A stretch of DNA of 64,000 bases from Vibrio vulnificus NBRC 15645 = ATCC 27562 (GCF_002224265.1 NZ_CP012881.1:2046001-2110000), one strand, 5' to 3'. Positions 7,363 to 18,455 are shown, counted from the stretch's first letter. A program made the numbers and translations. The notes: generated by a model not told the origin, from the sequence alone.

Positions 7363-8355
7363 ATGAGTATCAGCAACACAGTCACCAAAGTTAAAGATCT
7401 CGATGTTAATCAGATGGATGATGATTTTAACGACGATATCGAGATGAATGAAAAAGAAGATCTTACCGAAGAAAAAGTCACACTTCGCGAGGAGTTTGAC
7501 GCCAGCAACAAGAGCTTAGACGCGACACAGCTCTATCTAGGAGAAATTGGCTTTTCTCCACTATTAACCGCAGAAGAAGAAGTGCTTTATGCTCGACGTG
7601 CATTACGAGGCGATGAAGCCGCGCGTAAACGTATGATTGAAAGTAACTTACGTCTAGTGGTTAAGATTTCCCGCCGTTACAGTAATCGCGGTCTTGCACT
7701 GCTTGATTTGATTGAAGAGGGTAACCTTGGTTTGATCCGTGCGGTAGAGAAATTCGATCCAGAGCGTGGTTTCCGCTTCTCGACTTACGCAACATGGTGG
7801 ATTCGCCAAACCATCGAACGCGCTTTAATGAATCAGACTCGAACCATCCGTTTACCTATCCATGTTGTTAAAGAGCTGAACATTTATCTGCGTACGGCGC
7901 GTGAGCTTTCTCAAAAACTCGATCATGAGCCAACCGCTGAAGAGATCGCTGCGCAACTGGATATTCCGGTTGACGATGTGAGCAAAATGCTGCGTTTGAA
8001 CGAGCGTATTAGTTCTGTTGATACGCCGATTGGTGGAGATGGAGAGAAGGCGTTATTAGATATTATTCCTGATGCAAACAACTCTGACCCAGAGGTTTCA
8101 ACGCAAGATGAAGACATGCGTGTTTCCTTGATTCATTGGTTGGAAGAGCTCAATCCAAAACAAAAAGAAGTGTTGGCACGTCGCTTTGGTTTGTTGGGCT
8201 ATGAGCCTTCAACACTGGAAGAGGTTGGACAAGAGATTGGTTTAACTCGTGAGCGAGTGCGCCAGATTCAGGTTGAAGGGTTACGTCGCCTCCGTGAAGT
8301 TCTGATCAAACAAGGTCTGAATATGGAAAACTTGTTTGATATCGATATGGATTGA
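7363..8355 (+). CDS. rpoS: RNA polymerase sigma factor RpoS
   Basis: RpoS is the stationary-phase and general stress sigma factor. The 330-residue length equals that of E. coli RpoS. The acidic N-terminal region is followed by region 1.2 ([21 protein letters not shown]), region 2 for core and -10 binding ([29 protein letters not shown] and [16 protein letters not shown]), region 3 and a region 4 helix-turn-helix ending [27 protein letters not shown] ribosome binding site lies just before the ATG. It ends the surE-pcm-nlpD cluster and faces mutS across a shared hairpin terminator. In Vibrio it supports stress survival and motility; regulation here cannot be read beyond the nlpD context. Confidence 0.98.
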   Translation: MSISNTVTKVKDLDVNQMDDDFNDDIEMNEKEDLTEEKVTLREEFDASNKSLDATQLYLGEIGFSPLLTAEEEVLYARRALRGDEAARKRMIESNLRLVVKISRRYSNRGLALLDLIEEGNLGLIRAVEKFDPERGFRFSTYATWWIRQTIERALMNQTRTIRLPIHVVKELNIYLRTARELSQKLDHEPTAEEIAAQLDIPVDDVSKMLRLNERISSVDTPIGGDGEKALLDIIPDANNSDPEVSTQDEDMRVSLIHWLEELNPKQKEVLARRFGLLGYEPSTLEEVGQEIGLTRERVRQIQVEGLRRLREVLIKQGLNMENLFDIDMD

Positions 8356-8375
8356 GTTTGCATTCTCCAATAGAA

Positions 8376-8401
8376 AAAAGGCTATGGATTCATAGCCTTT
8401 T
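8376..8401. terminator. Bidirectional terminator between rpoS and mutS
   Basis: An AAAAGGCTATG stem with loop GATT pairs perfectly with CATAGCCTTTT. The convergent genes rpoS (+) and mutS (-) end on either side, and the A and T runs serve both strands. Confidence 0.85.
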
Positions 8402-8430
8402 GTCATTTTAGTGATGTTCGTTTTAAAATG

Positions 8431-10992
8431 TTAGAGCATTTTCTTTAAACGATATAGCGCTTCTAACGCTTGGCGTGGGGTCAGATCATCTGGATCGATG
8501 CTGGCCAAAGTTTGTTCTACTTCACTTGGCTCTGGAATGAGGCTCAATTGGTTAGCGATATCCACCGTTCTTGCTTTTGGCTGAGAACCCTCTGCGCTGA
8601 GCAGCTCAAGTTGAGACAACTTTTGACGGGCGTTTTTAATCACCGTTTTTGGAACACCCGCCAACCCCGCAACCGCCAAACCGTAGGATTTGCTTGCCGC
8701 CCCCTCTTGTACGGCGTGCATAAAGGCGATGCTGTCACCATGCTCAACCGCATCAAGATGCACGTTGGCCAAGTGAGGAAGTTGATTAGGCAGTTCTGTC
8801 AGCTCAAAGTAATGCGTCGCAAATAACGTCATCGCGCCAATCTGAGTCGCAAGCCAGTGTGCGCTTGCCCACGCTAGAGAAAGGCCATCATAGGTACTGG
8901 TACCACGTCCAATTTCATCCATCAAAACTAAGCTATTTGCTGTCGCGTTGTGCAAGATATTAGCTGTTTCTGTCATTTCTACCATGAAGGTTGAACGTCC
9001 TGACGCGAGATCATCCGATGCGCCAATTCGAGTAAATATGCGATCAATTGAGCCAATGGTGGCAGATTCGGCAGGAACGTAAGAACCAATGTGCGCCATT
9101 AAAGCAATCAATGCGGTTTGGCGCATGTAAGTGGATTTACCCCCCATGTTAGGACCAGTGATGATCAACATTTTCCGTTGGCTGTTCAGTTCTATTGGGT
9201 TGGCAATAAAGGGATCGGAAGTGACTTGTTCCACCACAGGATGACGACCCGCGGTAATGTGAACGACGGGATCTTTGGTTAAATTTGGTCGACAATAATC
9301 AAGCGTATCAGCACGCTCCGCCAAATTCTGCAATACATCCAATTGTGCAACCGCTGCTGCCAACTCTTGCAAACGGGCTAGGTGAGGTAGCAACAGATCA
9401 AAGAGCTCTTCCCACAGTTGCTTTTCAATGGCTAACGCTTTGGATTTTGAGTTGAGAACTTTATCTTCGTGCTCTTTCAGTTCAGGAATGATGTAACGTT
9501 CAGCGTTTTTCAGCGTTTGACGGCGAACATAGTGTGGTGGAACCAAATGGCTTTGGCCGCGGCTTACTTGGATGTAGAAACCGTGGACATTGTTGTATCC
9601 CACTTTAAGCGTATCGATGCCGTGGCGATCTCGCTCTTCCTCTTCGAGTTTTTCCAAGTAGCCAGTGGCACCGTCTGCAAGATCGCGCCATTCATCCAAA
9701 TCTGCGCTGTACCCTTCGGCAATGACACCTCCATCGCGAATCACTACTGGCGGGTTTTCTTTAATGGCACGCTCGAGCAACTCACACACATCATCCATTG
9801 GAGCGGCTGCCGTGGCCAGTGATTTGAGATGGCTATTACCCAGTGAAGACAGCGCTTGAGCTAATTCGGGTAGTTGTTGCATCGCATGACGTAATCGAGC
9901 GAGATCGCGTGGACGTGCGGAGCGGAGTGCTAAGCGAGCCAAAATACGTTCAATATCGCCGATTTGTTTCACCACGGGATGAATATCGCTAAATAGAGCT
10001 TGTTCTTTCAATTCGGCGATGGCGTCTAGGCGATGCTCTCGCGTGGTAATACAGCGCATTGGTTGATGGATCCAGCGTTTTAGCATCCGGCTTCCCATTG
10101 GCGTCGCGCAACGATCTAAAACCGCAGCAAGCGTGTTGTCACTTCCGCCAGCGAGGTTTTGAGTCAATTCGAGATTGCGTCTGGTCGCGGCATCAAGGAT
10201 AACCGAGTCATCTTGGCGATCATAAGTAAGCGCGCGGATATGAGGAAGTGCTGTACGTTGAGTATCTTTGACATACTGAATCAAGCAACCTGCGGCGCAC
10301 AACCCTAACATCGCATTTTCTATGCCAAAGCCGACCAAGTCTTTGGTGCCAAATTGCTGGTTGAGCTGTTGTTTGGCCGTTTCAAGTTCGAACTCCCAAA
10401 CTGGACGACGACGGTTGCCGTTACGGCCTGTCATCAAATGAACGGGCTCAAAATCTTCAGGGAAGAGTAACTCACGCGGAGAGGTGCGTTGTAGCTCAGC
10501 AGCCATTGCCTCTTCTGACTGAGGTTCAACCAATTGGAAACGACCAGAGGTGACATCCAAGGTGGCGTAGCCGAATTTGCCATTGTGGTGATAAATCGCG
10601 GCAATTAAGTTATCCAAACGTTCAGACAGTAAAGCTTCATCTGTTACTGTACCCGGCGTGACAATACGAACGACTTTGCGCTCTACGGGGCCTTTACTGG
10701 TGGCAGGATCACCAACTTGCTCGCAGATCGCGACGGATTCCCCAAGCTGAACCAATTTCGCTAAATACCCTTCAACGGCATGAAATGGCACACCAGCCAT
10801 AGGAATGGGTTCACCTGCCGAAGCGCCGCGCTTGGTGAGAGAAATATCCAGCAACTGCGACGCCTTCTTTGCATCGTCGTAAAAAAGTTCGTAGAAGTCG
10901 CCCATGCGATAAAACAGCAAAATATCGGGATTTTCTGCCTTCAATCTGAGGTATTGCTGCATCATTGGGGTATGTTGTTGTTCAGCTTTCAC
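8431..10992 (-). CDS. mutS: DNA mismatch repair protein MutS
   Basis: MutS recognises mismatches and small loops in DNA and recruits MutL. Starting at the GTG at 10992 the product is 853 residues, the same as E. coli MutS; the open frame continues upstream to 11085 but has no family-like sequence there. Domain I has the mismatch-probing FYELF motif in [14 protein letters not shown]. The C-terminal ATPase has Walker [15 protein letters not shown], the [16 protein letters not shown]alker B and signature region, and the ATHYFELT motif. The end [18 protein letters not shown] is the MutS C-terminal tetramerisation region. It is divergent from pncC and convergent with rpoS, the same rpoS-mutS arrangement seen in many enterobacteria. 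Confidence 0.97.
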   Translation of the reverse strand: MKAEQQHTPMMQQYLRLKAENPDILLFYRMGDFYELFYDDAKKASQLLDISLTKRGASAGEPIPMAGVPFHAVEGYLAKLVQLGESVAICEQVGDPATSKGPVERKVVRIVTPGTVTDEALLSERLDNLIAAIYHHNGKFGYATLDVTSGRFQLVEPQSEEAMAAELQRTSPRELLFPEDFEPVHLMTGRNGNRRRPVWEFELETAKQQLNQQFGTKDLVGFGIENAMLGLCAAGCLIQYVKDTQRTALPHIRALTYDRQDDSVILDAATRRNLELTQNLAGGSDNTLAAVLDRCATPMGSRMLKRWIHQPMRCITTREHRLDAIAELKEQALFSDIHPVVKQIGDIERILARLALRSARPRDLARLRHAMQQLPELAQALSSLGNSHLKSLATAAAPMDDVCELLERAIKENPPVVIRDGGVIAEGYSADLDEWRDLADGATGYLEKLEEEERDRHGIDTLKVGYNNVHGFYIQVSRGQSHLVPPHYVRRQTLKNAERYIIPELKEHEDKVLNSKSKALAIEKQLWEELFDLLLPHLARLQELAAAVAQLDVLQNLAERADTLDYCRPNLTKDPVVHITAGRHPVVEQVTSDPFIANPIELNSQRKMLIITGPNMGGKSTYMRQTALIALMAHIGSYVPAESATIGSIDRIFTRIGASDDLASGRSTFMVEMTETANILHNATANSLVLMDEIGRGTSTYDGLSLAWASAHWLATQIGAMTLFATHYFELTELPNQLPHLANVHLDAVEHGDSIAFMHAVQEGAASKSYGLAVAGLAGVPKTVIKNARQKLSQLELLSAEGSQPKARTVDIANQLSLIPEPSEVEQTLASIDPDDLTPRQALEALYRLKKML

Positions 10993-11075
10993 GGTTTTTA
11001 TCTTTAGTTTGGACTGTTTGCGGCTTAGGATACGTGAATCACTGATAGTGTAAAAGAGAGAAAAGGGAAATCGGC

Positions 11076-11579
11076 ATGCAATCACTAATACAATTATCAG
11101 AACAACTGGGTGAGCGCCTTTTGCAACAAGGTGAAGTGTTGGCTACCGCCGAATCGTGTACGGGCGGTGGCGTTGCAAACATGGTCACGGAAGTCGCGGG
11201 CAGCTCGGCTTGGTTTGATCGTGCATTTGTCACTTATAGCAATGAAGCAAAACAAGAAATGTTGGGAGTGGCAGAAAAAACCTTGGCCGATTTTGGTGCG
11301 GTCTCGGAGGCGGTGGTTAAAGAAATGGTACTGGGGACTTTAGCCCATTCGAATGCCACTATCGCGGTGTCCATTAGTGGCATTGCTGGGCCTAGCGGTG
11401 GTAGCGCGGAAAAGCCGGTTGGCACCGTTTGTTTTGGTTTTGCTGATAAATATGGATGGCTACGGTGTGAGACCTGCTATTTTGCCGGCGATAGAGCAAA
11501 AGTTCGCATACAAGCGATTGAATACAGTTTAAAAGTCTTGTGTGATGCGCTACTGAAAAATGGCAGTGAACGTAAATAA
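11076..11579 (+). CDS. pncC: Nicotinamide-nucleotide amidase (CinA C-terminal family)
   Basis: PncC deamidates nicotinamide mononucleotide to nicotinate mononucleotide in pyridine nucleotide salvage. The 167-residue protein is a stand-alone CinA C-terminal domain, with the active-site motif [10 protein letters not shown] (Ser27, Cys28, Thr29), [15 protein letters not shown], and [19 protein letters not shown]. coli PncC (YgaD) has 165 residues and also lies just before recA. An AAAGGGAAA ribosome binding site precedes the ATG. It is divergent from mutS with about 80 bases between. It was long annotated as a competence/damage-inducible CinA protein because of this position. Confidence 0.94.
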   Translation: MQSLIQLSEQLGERLLQQGEVLATAESCTGGGVANMVTEVAGSSAWFDRAFVTYSNEAKQEMLGVAEKTLADFGAVSEAVVKEMVLGTLAHSNATIAVSISGIAGPSGGSAEKPVGTVCFGFADKYGWLRCETCYFAGDRAKVRIQAIEYSLKVLCDALLKNGSERK

Positions 11580-11609
11580 CAGGCGAAATTTTTTATACAG
11601 GGGTAGACA

Positions 11610-11625
11610 CTGTACAAATCAACAG
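11610..11625 (+). promoter_or_regulatory. LexA (SOS) box upstream of recA
   Basis: CTGT-N8-ACAG palindrome (CTGTACAAATCAACAG), 86 bases before the recA ATG and 31 bases after pncC. It matches the gammaproteobacterial LexA consensus exactly at the outer bases, so recA is expected to be SOS-induced. Confidence 0.92.
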
Positions 11626-11711
11626 TATAATGAACCCCAACATGACAAACATTGTCGACCCTATTTCGACATAATTACCTATCACCTGAGAGTGACTATC
11701 TGGAGAGAGTA

Positions 11712-12761
11712 ATGGACGAGAACAAACAGAAGGCACTGGCCGCCGCGCTAGGTCAAATTGAAAAGCAGTTCGGTAAAGGTTCAATCATGCGCCTAGGTGA
11801 CAACCGTGCGATGGATGTTGAAACCATCTCGACAGGTTCACTATCTCTGGATATTGCGCTGGGTGCTGGTGGCTTACCAATGGGCCGTATCGTTGAAATT
11901 TTTGGTCCAGAATCTTCAGGTAAAACCACGTTGACCCTTGAGCTGATCGCTGCGGCTCAACGTGAAGGCAAAACTTGTGCGTTTATCGATGCTGAGCACG
12001 CGTTAGATCCTGTGTATGCGAAGAAACTTGGCGTTAATATCGACCAATTGTTGGTATCTCAGCCTGATACTGGTGAACAAGCATTGGAAATCTGTGATGC
12101 TCTTGCTCGCTCAGGTGCGGTTGACGTTATTGTTGTCGACTCTGTGGCCGCATTGACACCAAAGGCAGAAATCGAAGGTGAGATGGGCGATTCGCACATG
12201 GGTCTGCAAGCTCGTATGCTCTCTCAAGCGATGCGTAAGTTAACGGGGAACCTAAAACAGTCTAACTGTATGTGTATCTTCATCAACCAGATCCGTATGA
12301 AGATCGGTGTGATGTTTGGTAACCCAGAAACCACAACAGGTGGTAACGCACTGAAATTCTACGCTTCTGTTCGTCTTGATATTCGCCGTACTGGTGCGAT
12401 CAAAGAAGGCGATGAGGTAGTGGGTAATGAAACGCGTATCAAAGTGGTGAAGAATAAGATCGCTGCGCCGTTTAAAGAAGCCAACACTCAAATTATGTAC
12501 GGCCAGGGCTTTAACCGTGAAGGCGAACTGATTGACCTAGGCGTGAAATGTAAGCTGATTGAAAAATCAGGTGCTTGGTATAGCTATAACGGCGACAAAA
12601 TTGGCCAAGGTAAAGCGAACGCATGTAAGTACCTGAAAGAAAACGTAGATGTAGCAAAAGTACTGGATACAAAATTGCGTGAATTGTTGCTTTCTTCAGC
12701 AAACATCAACGATGACTCGGCAGAGTTAGTCGAAGAAATGCCAGAGCAAGAAGAGTTTTAA
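11712..12761 (+). CDS. recA: Recombinase RecA
   Basis: RecA forms filaments on single-stranded DNA, drives strand exchange and triggers LexA self-cleavage. From the ATG at 11712 (ribosome binding site GGAGAG) the product is 349 residues, close to E. coli RecA at 353. The Walker A motif GPESSGKTT is at residues 65-73, Walker B ends in [10 protein letters not shown], and loop 2 carries the [21 protein letters not shown] block. The acidic tail [14 protein letters not shown] is typical. An in-frame ATG at 11652 would add 20 unrelated residues. It follows a LexA box and is followed by a terminator and recX. Confidence 0.99.
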   Translation: MDENKQKALAAALGQIEKQFGKGSIMRLGDNRAMDVETISTGSLSLDIALGAGGLPMGRIVEIFGPESSGKTTLTLELIAAAQREGKTCAFIDAEHALDPVYAKKLGVNIDQLLVSQPDTGEQALEICDALARSGAVDVIVVDSVAALTPKAEIEGEMGDSHMGLQARMLSQAMRKLTGNLKQSNCMCIFINQIRMKIGVMFGNPETTTGGNALKFYASVRLDIRRTGAIKEGDEVVGNETRIKVVKNKIAAPFKEANTQIMYGQGFNREGELIDLGVKCKLIEKSGAWYSYNGDKIGQGKANACKYLKENVDVAKVLDTKLRELLLSSANINDDSAELVEEMPEQEEF

Positions 12762-12780
12762 TTTCAGCCTCTATTTCATC

Positions 12781-12806
12781 AAGCCCTGCAATGCAGGGCT
12801 TTTTTC
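12781..12806 (+). terminator. recA terminator
   Basis: AAGCCCTGC, AAT loop, GCAGGGCTT, then TTTTTCTTCTTTTC. It lies 19 bases after the recA stop; some read-through into recX is usual in this gene pair. Confidence 0.9.
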
Positions 12807-12870
12807 TTCTTTTCTCTTTTCTATTTCGGATTCATTTTCTTTACTTATCCCCCCTATTTAAGGAGTTCTG

Positions 12871-13332
12871 ATGCATCATCGCTTTACGCCGCCAATGATG
12901 AGTTGCAAAGAGACGGCGATTCAGCTGCTCAGTCGACGAGATCATGGTCAGTATGAGTTAAAACAAAAACTCACTGTGAAAGGATACGCTAGCCAAGATA
13001 TTGAAAATGCGCTGCATTTTTGCTTGGAACATGGTTATCTCGATGATCTTCGTTATGCCAAAAGCCAAATCCGACAACACGTTGGAAAAGGGCATGGAGA
13101 AAGACGCATACGACAGGAGTTATCGCTTAAGCAAGTCGCCGATTCTGTGGTTGAAAATGCATTTACGGAAGAGCCACAAGATTGGTTTGAGCTAGCCAAA
13201 TCCGTTGCAATGAAAAAGTTCAACGGAGTAAAGGCCAAAGAACAAAAAGAGTATGCAAAACAAGTTCGCTTTCTCCAATATCGTGGTTTTTCATTTGAAC
13301 AGATACGCTATGCGCTAAGCGATGAAGCATAA
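12871..13332 (+). CDS. recX: RecA regulatory protein RecX
   Basis: RecX binds the RecA filament and inhibits or shortens it. The 153-residue protein has the three-helix repeat pattern of the family: [54 protein letters not shown], and [16 protein letters not shown]. Its basic character and position right after recA support the call. AAGGAG lies eight bases before the ATG. A second Met at residue 9 or 10 is a possible alternative start. It is expected to share the SOS promoter of recA by read-through past the recA terminator. Confidence 0.93.
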   Translation: MHHRFTPPMMSCKETAIQLLSRRDHGQYELKQKLTVKGYASQDIENALHFCLEHGYLDDLRYAKSQIRQHVGKGHGERRIRQELSLKQVADSVVENAFTEEPQDWFELAKSVAMKKFNGVKAKEQKEYAKQVRFLQYRGFSFEQIRYALSDEA

Positions 13333-13512
13333 TGTTTCCGTCCATTCCCTCCTAACTTTTCTCTCCTCACTTTCGTAAAGAAATCATGATTTCTCGCTAT
13401 TAAACGATTTTTTCATTTCATCCGCTCTTTTCCATAAGAAAACTAGTCGAAGCTTTAAGCATGATCTACAATACGGCAAAATTCTAACTCGACTATTTTC
13501 AGGAAGAGCTGC

Positions 13513-16095
13513 ATGTACATGAGCACTGATGAGGTTCGTAACGCGTTCCTCAAGTTCTTTGAGAGCAAAGGACACCAAATCGTAGAAAGTTCATCGTTGG
13601 TTCCACATAACGATCCGACCCTGCTATTTACTAACGCGGGTATGAACCAATTCAAAGATTGCTTTTTGGGCGCAGAAAAGCGTGCCTACACTCGAGCAAC
13701 GACGGCTCAACGTTGTGTACGTGCAGGTGGTAAACACAATGACCTAGAAAACGTAGGTTTTACCGCTCGTCACCATACTTTCTTTGAAATGCTAGGCAAC
13801 TTCAGCTTTGGTGACTACTTCAAAGAAGACGCGATTGCTTTTGCTTGGGAATTCCTAACTGAGACGCTAAAACTGCCAAAAGATCGCCTTTTGGTCACAG
13901 TTTACGAAACGGATGATGAAGCTTTTGATATCTGGAACCAAAAAGTTGGTGTTCCAGCTGATCGCATCATTCGCATCGGCGATAAAAAGGGTGGCAAGCA
14001 GTACGAGTCAGACAACTTCTGGACTATGGGTGACACAGGGCCTTGTGGTCCTTGTACTGAGATCTTTTATGACCACGGTGAACACATTTGGGGCGGTCGT
14101 CCTGGCTCTCCTGAAGAGGATGGTGACCGTTTCATCGAAATCTGGAACAACGTTTTCATGCAGTTCAACCGCCATGCCGATGGTACGATGGAGCCGCTAC
14201 CTAAGCCGTCTGTTGATACGGGCATGGGCATTGAGCGTATTTCTGCCATCATGCAGGGCGTCCATTCAAACTATGAAATTGATGTATTCCAAAAGCTAAT
14301 CAAAGCGACAGCTGAGATCGTCGGTTGTGAAGACCTATCAAACCAGTCGCTACGCGTTATCGCAGACCACATTCGCTCTTGTTCATTCCTAATCGCGGAT
14401 GGCGTGATGCCTTCAAATGAAGGTCGTGGTTACGTGCTACGTCGCATCATTCGTCGTGCCGTTCGTCACGGTAACAAGCTAGGTGCACAAGGCGTATTCT
14501 TCCACAAACTTGTCGGCGTGTTGGCTGAAGTGATGGGCAGTGCCGCTGACGAACTTAAGAAACAACAAGCGGTTGTTGAAAAAGTGCTTCGCATCGAAGA
14601 AGAAAACTTTGGCCGTACACTCGAGCGCGGCATGGTTATCCTCAATGAGGCACTCGATGCACTTGAAGGTAAAGAACTGGATGGTGAAACGGTATTCAAG
14701 CTTTATGACACTTACGGTTTCCCTGCTGACTTAACGAACGATGTTGCTCGTGAACGAGATTTCACTATCGACGAAGCTGGTTTTGAGAAAGCGATGGAAG
14801 AGCAACGTCAGCGCGCTCGTGAAGCAGGTCAGTTTGGTACCGATTACAACGCGAAAATCAAAACTGAATCTGAAACGGAATTCTGTGGATACACAGGCAC
14901 TCAAGGTAACAGCGTTGTTGCTGAAATCTTCGTTGAAGGTGAAGCGGCTGACTCTCTATCGGCTGGCGACAAAGCGATCATTATCCTTGGTGAAACACCA
15001 TTCTACGCAGAGTCGGGCGGTCAGTGTGGCGACTCAGGTGTATTAAAAACAGAATCAGGTCTATTCCAAGTGGAAGACACCCAGAAATTAGGTAACGCAA
15101 TTGCGCACCACGGCGTTCTAGTTGAAGGTGTACTAGCAAAAGGTGATCAAGTTTCTGCGATCGTGGATGCTGAGCGCCGCGCTGCAATTTCACTCAACCA
15201 CTCAGCAACACACTTGCTTCATGCTGCTCTACGCCAAGTTCTAGGTGAACACGTAGCGCAAAAAGGCTCATTGGTGAAGGCTGAGAACTTACGTTTTGAC
15301 TTCTCACATCTAGAAGCTGTCACAGCAGCAGAGTTGAAAGAAGTTGAACGTCTAGTGAATGCTCAGATTCGTCGTAACCATGTCATTGAAACTAACATCA
15401 TGGACATCGAATCGGCGAAGCAGAAAGGCGCTATGGCGTTGTTCGGTGAGAAATACGATGACGAAGTTCGTGTGTTGTCTATGGGTGATTTCTCTACCGA
15501 ACTTTGTGGTGGTATTCACGCATCAAATACTGGTGATATTGGCTTGTTCAAGATCACTTCAGAAGGTGGTATTGCTGCGGGTATTCGCCGTATTGAAGCG
15601 GTAACTGGCGAAGCTGCGCTTGAGGCGATTGACGCACAAGCTCGTAAGTTTGAAGAGAAACTTCAAGATGCAGCGAATAAAGCGAAGTCGCTAGAAAAAG
15701 AAATTCAACAGCTTAAAGACAAGCTGGCTTCACAAGCAAGCGCAAACTTGATTGATCAAGTAAAAGAAATTGCGGGTGTGAAAGTCTTAGTAGCGAAACT
15801 TGACGGTGCTGATAACAAAGCGCTGCGCGGCATGGTGGATGAGCTGAAAAACCAAATGGGCAGCGGCATCATTATGTTGGGTAACGTTGCTGATGATAAA
15901 GTGGGTTTGATCGCGGGCGTGACCCAAGATTTGACTTCAAAAGTGAAAGCAGGCGAGCTTGTTAACATGGTTGCGCAGCAAGTGGGTGGTAAAGGTGGCG
16001 GCCGTCCTGATATGGCACAGGCTGGTGGTACCGATAGCTCGGCTCTACCTTCAGCTCTGGCATCTGTCGACGCGTGGATCGCTGAACGTCTTTAA
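13513..16095 (+). CDS. alaS: Alanine--tRNA ligase
   Basis: AlaS charges tRNA-Ala and removes wrongly attached Ser and Gly. The 860-residue protein has the class II catalytic core at the N-terminus ([21 protein letters not shown] and [20 protein letters not shown]), the editing domain with the zinc-binding [11 protein letters not shown] (HxxxH) and [15 protein letters not shown] motifs, and the C-terminal C-Ala domain with a glycine-rich [16 protein letters not shown] stretch. E. coli AlaS is 876 residues. Start is the ATG at 13513 after AGGAAGAG; the ATG at 13519 is an alternative. Leucine codons are often CTA, like other highly expressed genes in the window. A strong terminator follows. Confidence 0.98.
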   Translation: MYMSTDEVRNAFLKFFESKGHQIVESSSLVPHNDPTLLFTNAGMNQFKDCFLGAEKRAYTRATTAQRCVRAGGKHNDLENVGFTARHHTFFEMLGNFSFGDYFKEDAIAFAWEFLTETLKLPKDRLLVTVYETDDEAFDIWNQKVGVPADRIIRIGDKKGGKQYESDNFWTMGDTGPCGPCTEIFYDHGEHIWGGRPGSPEEDGDRFIEIWNNVFMQFNRHADGTMEPLPKPSVDTGMGIERISAIMQGVHSNYEIDVFQKLIKATAEIVGCEDLSNQSLRVIADHIRSCSFLIADGVMPSNEGRGYVLRRIIRRAVRHGNKLGAQGVFFHKLVGVLAEVMGSAADELKKQQAVVEKVLRIEEENFGRTLERGMVILNEALDALEGKELDGETVFKLYDTYGFPADLTNDVARERDFTIDEAGFEKAMEEQRQRAREAGQFGTDYNAKIKTESETEFCGYTGTQGNSVVAEIFVEGEAADSLSAGDKAIIILGETPFYAESGGQCGDSGVLKTESGLFQVEDTQKLGNAIAHHGVLVEGVLAKGDQVSAIVDAERRAAISLNHSATHLLHAALRQVLGEHVAQKGSLVKAENLRFDFSHLEAVTAAELKEVERLVNAQIRRNHVIETNIMDIESAKQKGAMALFGEKYDDEVRVLSMGDFSTELCGGIHASNTGDIGLFKITSEGGIAAGIRRIEAVTGEAALEAIDAQARKFEEKLQDAANKAKSLEKEIQQLKDKLASQASANLIDQVKEIAGVKVLVAKLDGADNKALRGMVDELKNQMGSGIIMLGNVADDKVGLIAGVTQDLTSKVKAGELVNMVAQQVGGKGGGRPDMAQAGGTDSSALPSALASVDAWIAERL

Positions 16096-16108
16096 TTTAT
16101 AAATCATA

Positions 16109-16148
16109 ACGCTCAATCAAAGTTTTTTTGATTGAGCGTATTTTTTTT
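16109..16148 (+). terminator. alaS terminator
   Basis: ACGCTCAATCAAA pairs with TTTGATTGAGCGT across a short T-rich loop, followed by a run of nine or more T. Confidence 0.88.
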
Positions 16149-16153
16149 GTGTC

Positions 16154-16212
16154 AACCAAGTGGTTTAATTGGCGGAAATTTAAACAGACCAATTAAACTG
16201 CTTGGTTTTTTA
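16154..16212 (+). promoter_or_regulatory. Long inverted repeat with T-run between alaS and lysC
   Basis: AACCAAGTGGTTTAATTGG (16154-16172) pairs with CCAATTAAACTGCTTGGTT (16189-16207), 17 of 19 positions, and is followed by a T run. It looks like a second terminator or a leader attenuator, since alaS already has its own terminator. It ends about 80 bases before the aspartokinase start. Confidence 0.5.
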
Positions 16213-16291
16213 TGTAACTACTGCGGAATATTTGTCAGATCAAATAGGAAGTGGTCCGAATGAGACTTTGGTCTTGGGAAGGTGAAGACTG

Positions 16292-17479
16292 GTGAAAAAA
16301 TCCCTTATCGTGCAAAAGTTCGGCGGAACCTCTATGGGTTCGATTGAAAGAATTCATACAGTGGCTGAACACATCATTAAGGCGAAAAATGATGGTAATC
16401 AAGTTGTCGTTGTTGTCTCTGCGATGGCAGGTGAAACCAACCGACTATTGGACTTGGCTAAGCAGGTAGATAGTGTACCTACGGCCCGGGAACTTGATGT
16501 TTTGCTCTCTGCTGGTGAGCAAGTGTCTATGGCACTGCTAGCAATGACGCTGAATAAATTAGGCTATGCAGCGCGCTCACTTACCGGAGCACAAGCGAAT
16601 ATTGTGACGGATACTCAGCACAATGACGCGACGATTAAACACATTGATACGACGCCAATTAACGAGCTGCTTAAACAAGATCAGATCGTGATTGTCGCAG
16701 GTTTTCAGGGTGTGAATGAAAATGGGGATATCACCACTTTAGGTCGAGGCGGCTCCGATACGAGTGCCGTGACATTAGCTGGCGCATTAGCGGCTGATGA
16801 ATGTCAAATCTTTACCGACGTTGATGGTATTTATACGTGTGATCCACGTGTGGTTAAAACGGCTCAGAAACTGGACATTATTGATTTTCCTTCCATGGAA
16901 GAGATGGCCAGAAAAGGAGCTAAAGTACTGCATTTGCCTTGCGTTCAATTCGCTTGGGAAAATGAGGTGCCGCTACGCGTGCTTTCGACCTTCGAGATTA
17001 ATGAAGGGAGTCTGGTTAAAGGAGAAACTGGCACACAAGCTGTATGCGGTATAGCACTGCAACGCGATCTTGCCATGATTAAGGTCTCTAAAGAGTCTTT
17101 ATCCAGCCTGACAAAGCAATGTCAGATGTTGGGTATTGAAATTTGGAATGTGATCGAAGAAGCAGATTGGGCAGGTATCATGATAAAACAGGATGCTTGT
17201 GCTAAGTTGGATCTGGTTTTCAGCGATAAAATCCGTAATAGTGAAGCAGTAAGCTTGTTGACCGTCGTCGGTCTTGAAGCAAATTCATTGATGCAACATG
17301 CATGTGATGCACTGACAACACAAGGTATAGCGATTCGTCATCAATGTGTGACGCCGTTGTCCAGTATGTTAGTTGTATCTCCTGAGAGTGTCGATCAGGC
17401 AGCAAACATACTGCACGATGCTTATATTAGTTCTAACGAAGCCTTAAATATTCAGCAGAAACAAGCCTTTTTAGGTTAA
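16292..17479 (+). CDS. lysC: Aspartate kinase, monofunctional
   Basis: This enzyme phosphorylates aspartate at the head of the lysine, threonine, methionine and diaminopimelate pathway. The 395-residue protein starts VQKFGGTSMGSIERI (amino-acid kinase motif) and has GRGGSDTSAVTLA near residue 150 and TDVDGIYTCDPR near 175. A C-terminal ACT region (about 260-390) is expected to bind a feedback effector. The start is GTG at 16292 with GGAAGGTGAAG upstream. In vibrios an aspartokinase commonly lies between alaS and csrA, which supports orthology. The symbol is tentative because several paralogues exist and the feedback amino acid cannot be told from sequence. Confidence 0.88.
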   Translation: MKKSLIVQKFGGTSMGSIERIHTVAEHIIKAKNDGNQVVVVVSAMAGETNRLLDLAKQVDSVPTARELDVLLSAGEQVSMALLAMTLNKLGYAARSLTGAQANIVTDTQHNDATIKHIDTTPINELLKQDQIVIVAGFQGVNENGDITTLGRGGSDTSAVTLAGALAADECQIFTDVDGIYTCDPRVVKTAQKLDIIDFPSMEEMARKGAKVLHLPCVQFAWENEVPLRVLSTFEINEGSLVKGETGTQAVCGIALQRDLAMIKVSKESLSSLTKQCQMLGIEIWNVIEEADWAGIMIKQDACAKLDLVFSDKIRNSEAVSLLTVVGLEANSLMQHACDALTTQGIAIRHQCVTPLSSMLVVSPESVDQAANILHDAYISSNEALNIQQKQAFLG

Positions 17480-17570
17480 TTTTCACAAACATGGTAGTTT
17501 ACGAAAATATAACTTTTGTTGGATAATAGCCTCGTAGCTAGAGATTTAGAGATTACTCAAGGAGCAAAGA

Positions 17571-17762
17571 ATGCTAATTTTGACTCGCCGCGTAGGCGAA
17601 ACACTGATGATTGGTGACGAAGTGACAGTAACGGTACTGGGTGTTAAAGGCAACCAGGTTCGTATTGGTGTGAACGCTCCTAAAGACGTTTCTGTACACC
17701 GTGAAGAGATCTACATGCGCATTCAGGCTGAGAAAGGCAACGTTACCCCAGGTAACTACTAA
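17571..17762 (+). CDS. csrA: Carbon storage regulator CsrA
   Basis: CsrA is a small RNA-binding dimer that represses or stabilises mRNAs by binding GGA motifs and is held in check by CsrB-type RNAs. The 63-residue product starts [18 protein letters not shown] with the key Arg residues near position 6-7, and has [13 protein letters not shown] with the second RNA-contact Arg44. E. coli CsrA is 61 residues. An AAGGAG site lies six bases before the ATG. It is followed by a terminator and the tRNA array, as in other vibrios. Confidence 0.98.
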
Positions 17763-17782
17763 GCTTAATCTCTGAATGATAG

Positions 17783-17812
17783 AGGCTGGCCATAAAGGTC
17801 AGCCTTTTTTAT
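17783..17812 (+). terminator. csrA terminator
   Basis: GAGGCTGGCC with a short AT loop pairs with GGTCAGCCT (one mismatch) and is followed by TTTTTT. Confidence 0.85.
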
Positions 17813-18098
17813 ATCTGCATTTTCTTGAATGCTTTGTTCCGGGGGTGAGAAAACAAGGTGGTGAAACACCTTCCAACTTGGCAATTTAAGATGGGGTAGC
17901 TTTGTGTTTAGCACAAGAAAGTTTTGTAAGTGATTGCTCAGATAATTTTGCTCATTTGGTCGTGCATTTCATCGCACGGCAATAAGGTCATTTTCTTGCT
18001 TAAAGGTTGTTTTTACAGCAACAAAGTTCATTAATTACACGTATTGATTAAATAGGCAACGCTTGAGCGGTATTGCGCTATTTTTTCAAAGAAAATGT
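17813..18098. other. Non-coding spacer between csrA and the tRNA array
   Basis: I see no reading frame, RNA fold or repeat that I can support here. It is AT-rich towards the right end, where the tRNA promoter lies. Confidence 0.5.
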
Positions 18099-18126
18099 TT
18101 GACTTATTTTTGGTAAATCGTAATAT
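18099..18126 (+). promoter_or_regulatory. Promoter of the tRNA array
   Basis: TTGACT at 18099-18104 and TAATAT at 18121-18126 are separated by 16 bases. The GC-rich stretch after the -10 element (GTGCCTCCGC) resembles the discriminator of stringently controlled stable-RNA promoters. The first tRNA starts 16 bases after the -10 element. Confidence 0.75.
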
Positions 18127-18141
18127 GTGCCTCCGCAAGAC

Positions 18142-18233
18142 GGTGAGGTGGCCGAGAGGCTGAAGGCGCTCCCCTGCTAAGGGAGTATACGGTTTATCCC
18201 GTATCGAGGGTTCGAATCCCTCCTTCACCGCCA
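18142..18233 (+). tRNA. tRNA-Ser(GCT), copy 1
   Basis: The 92-base class II tRNA has a long variable arm (TACGGTTTATCCCGTA), acceptor stem GGTGAGG/CTTCACC, anticodon GCT in CCCTGCTAAGG, T-loop GGTTCGAATCC and an encoded CCA. It reads AGC and AGT serine codons. It is identical to the copy at 18364. Confidence 0.97.
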
Positions 18234-18263
18234 TTCTTGCACAATCGTTTTACGATGAATTGC

Positions 18264-18340
18264 GCGCTCGTAGCTCAGCTGGATAGAGTACCTGGCTACG
18301 AACCAGGCGGTCAGAGGTTCGAATCCTCTCGAGCGCGCCA
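18264..18340 (+). tRNA. tRNA-Arg(ACG), copy 1
   Basis: This 77-base tRNA has acceptor stem GCGCTCG/CGAGCGC, anticodon ACG in GGCTACGAACC, the GGTTCGAATCC T-loop and an encoded CCA. It reads CGT, CGC and CGA after A34 is changed to inosine. Confidence 0.97.
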
Positions 18341-18363
18341 TATCGTAAAACGGAACAAAAGAC

Positions 18364-18455
18364 GGTGAGGTGGCCGAGAGGCTGAAGGCGCTCCCCTGCT
18401 AAGGGAGTATACGGTTTATCCCGTATCGAGGGTTCGAATCCCTCCTTCACCGCCA
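18364..18455 (+). tRNA. tRNA-Ser(GCT), copy 2
   Basis: It is identical over 92 bases to the first tRNA-Ser(GCT), including the few bases before it (GAC), pointing to a duplication of the Ser-Arg pair. Confidence 0.97.

Noticed and set aside
8470..9822. Plus-strand frames opposite mutS
   Set aside because: mutS is complete with all motifs on the minus strand; the opposite frames have no recognisable domains.
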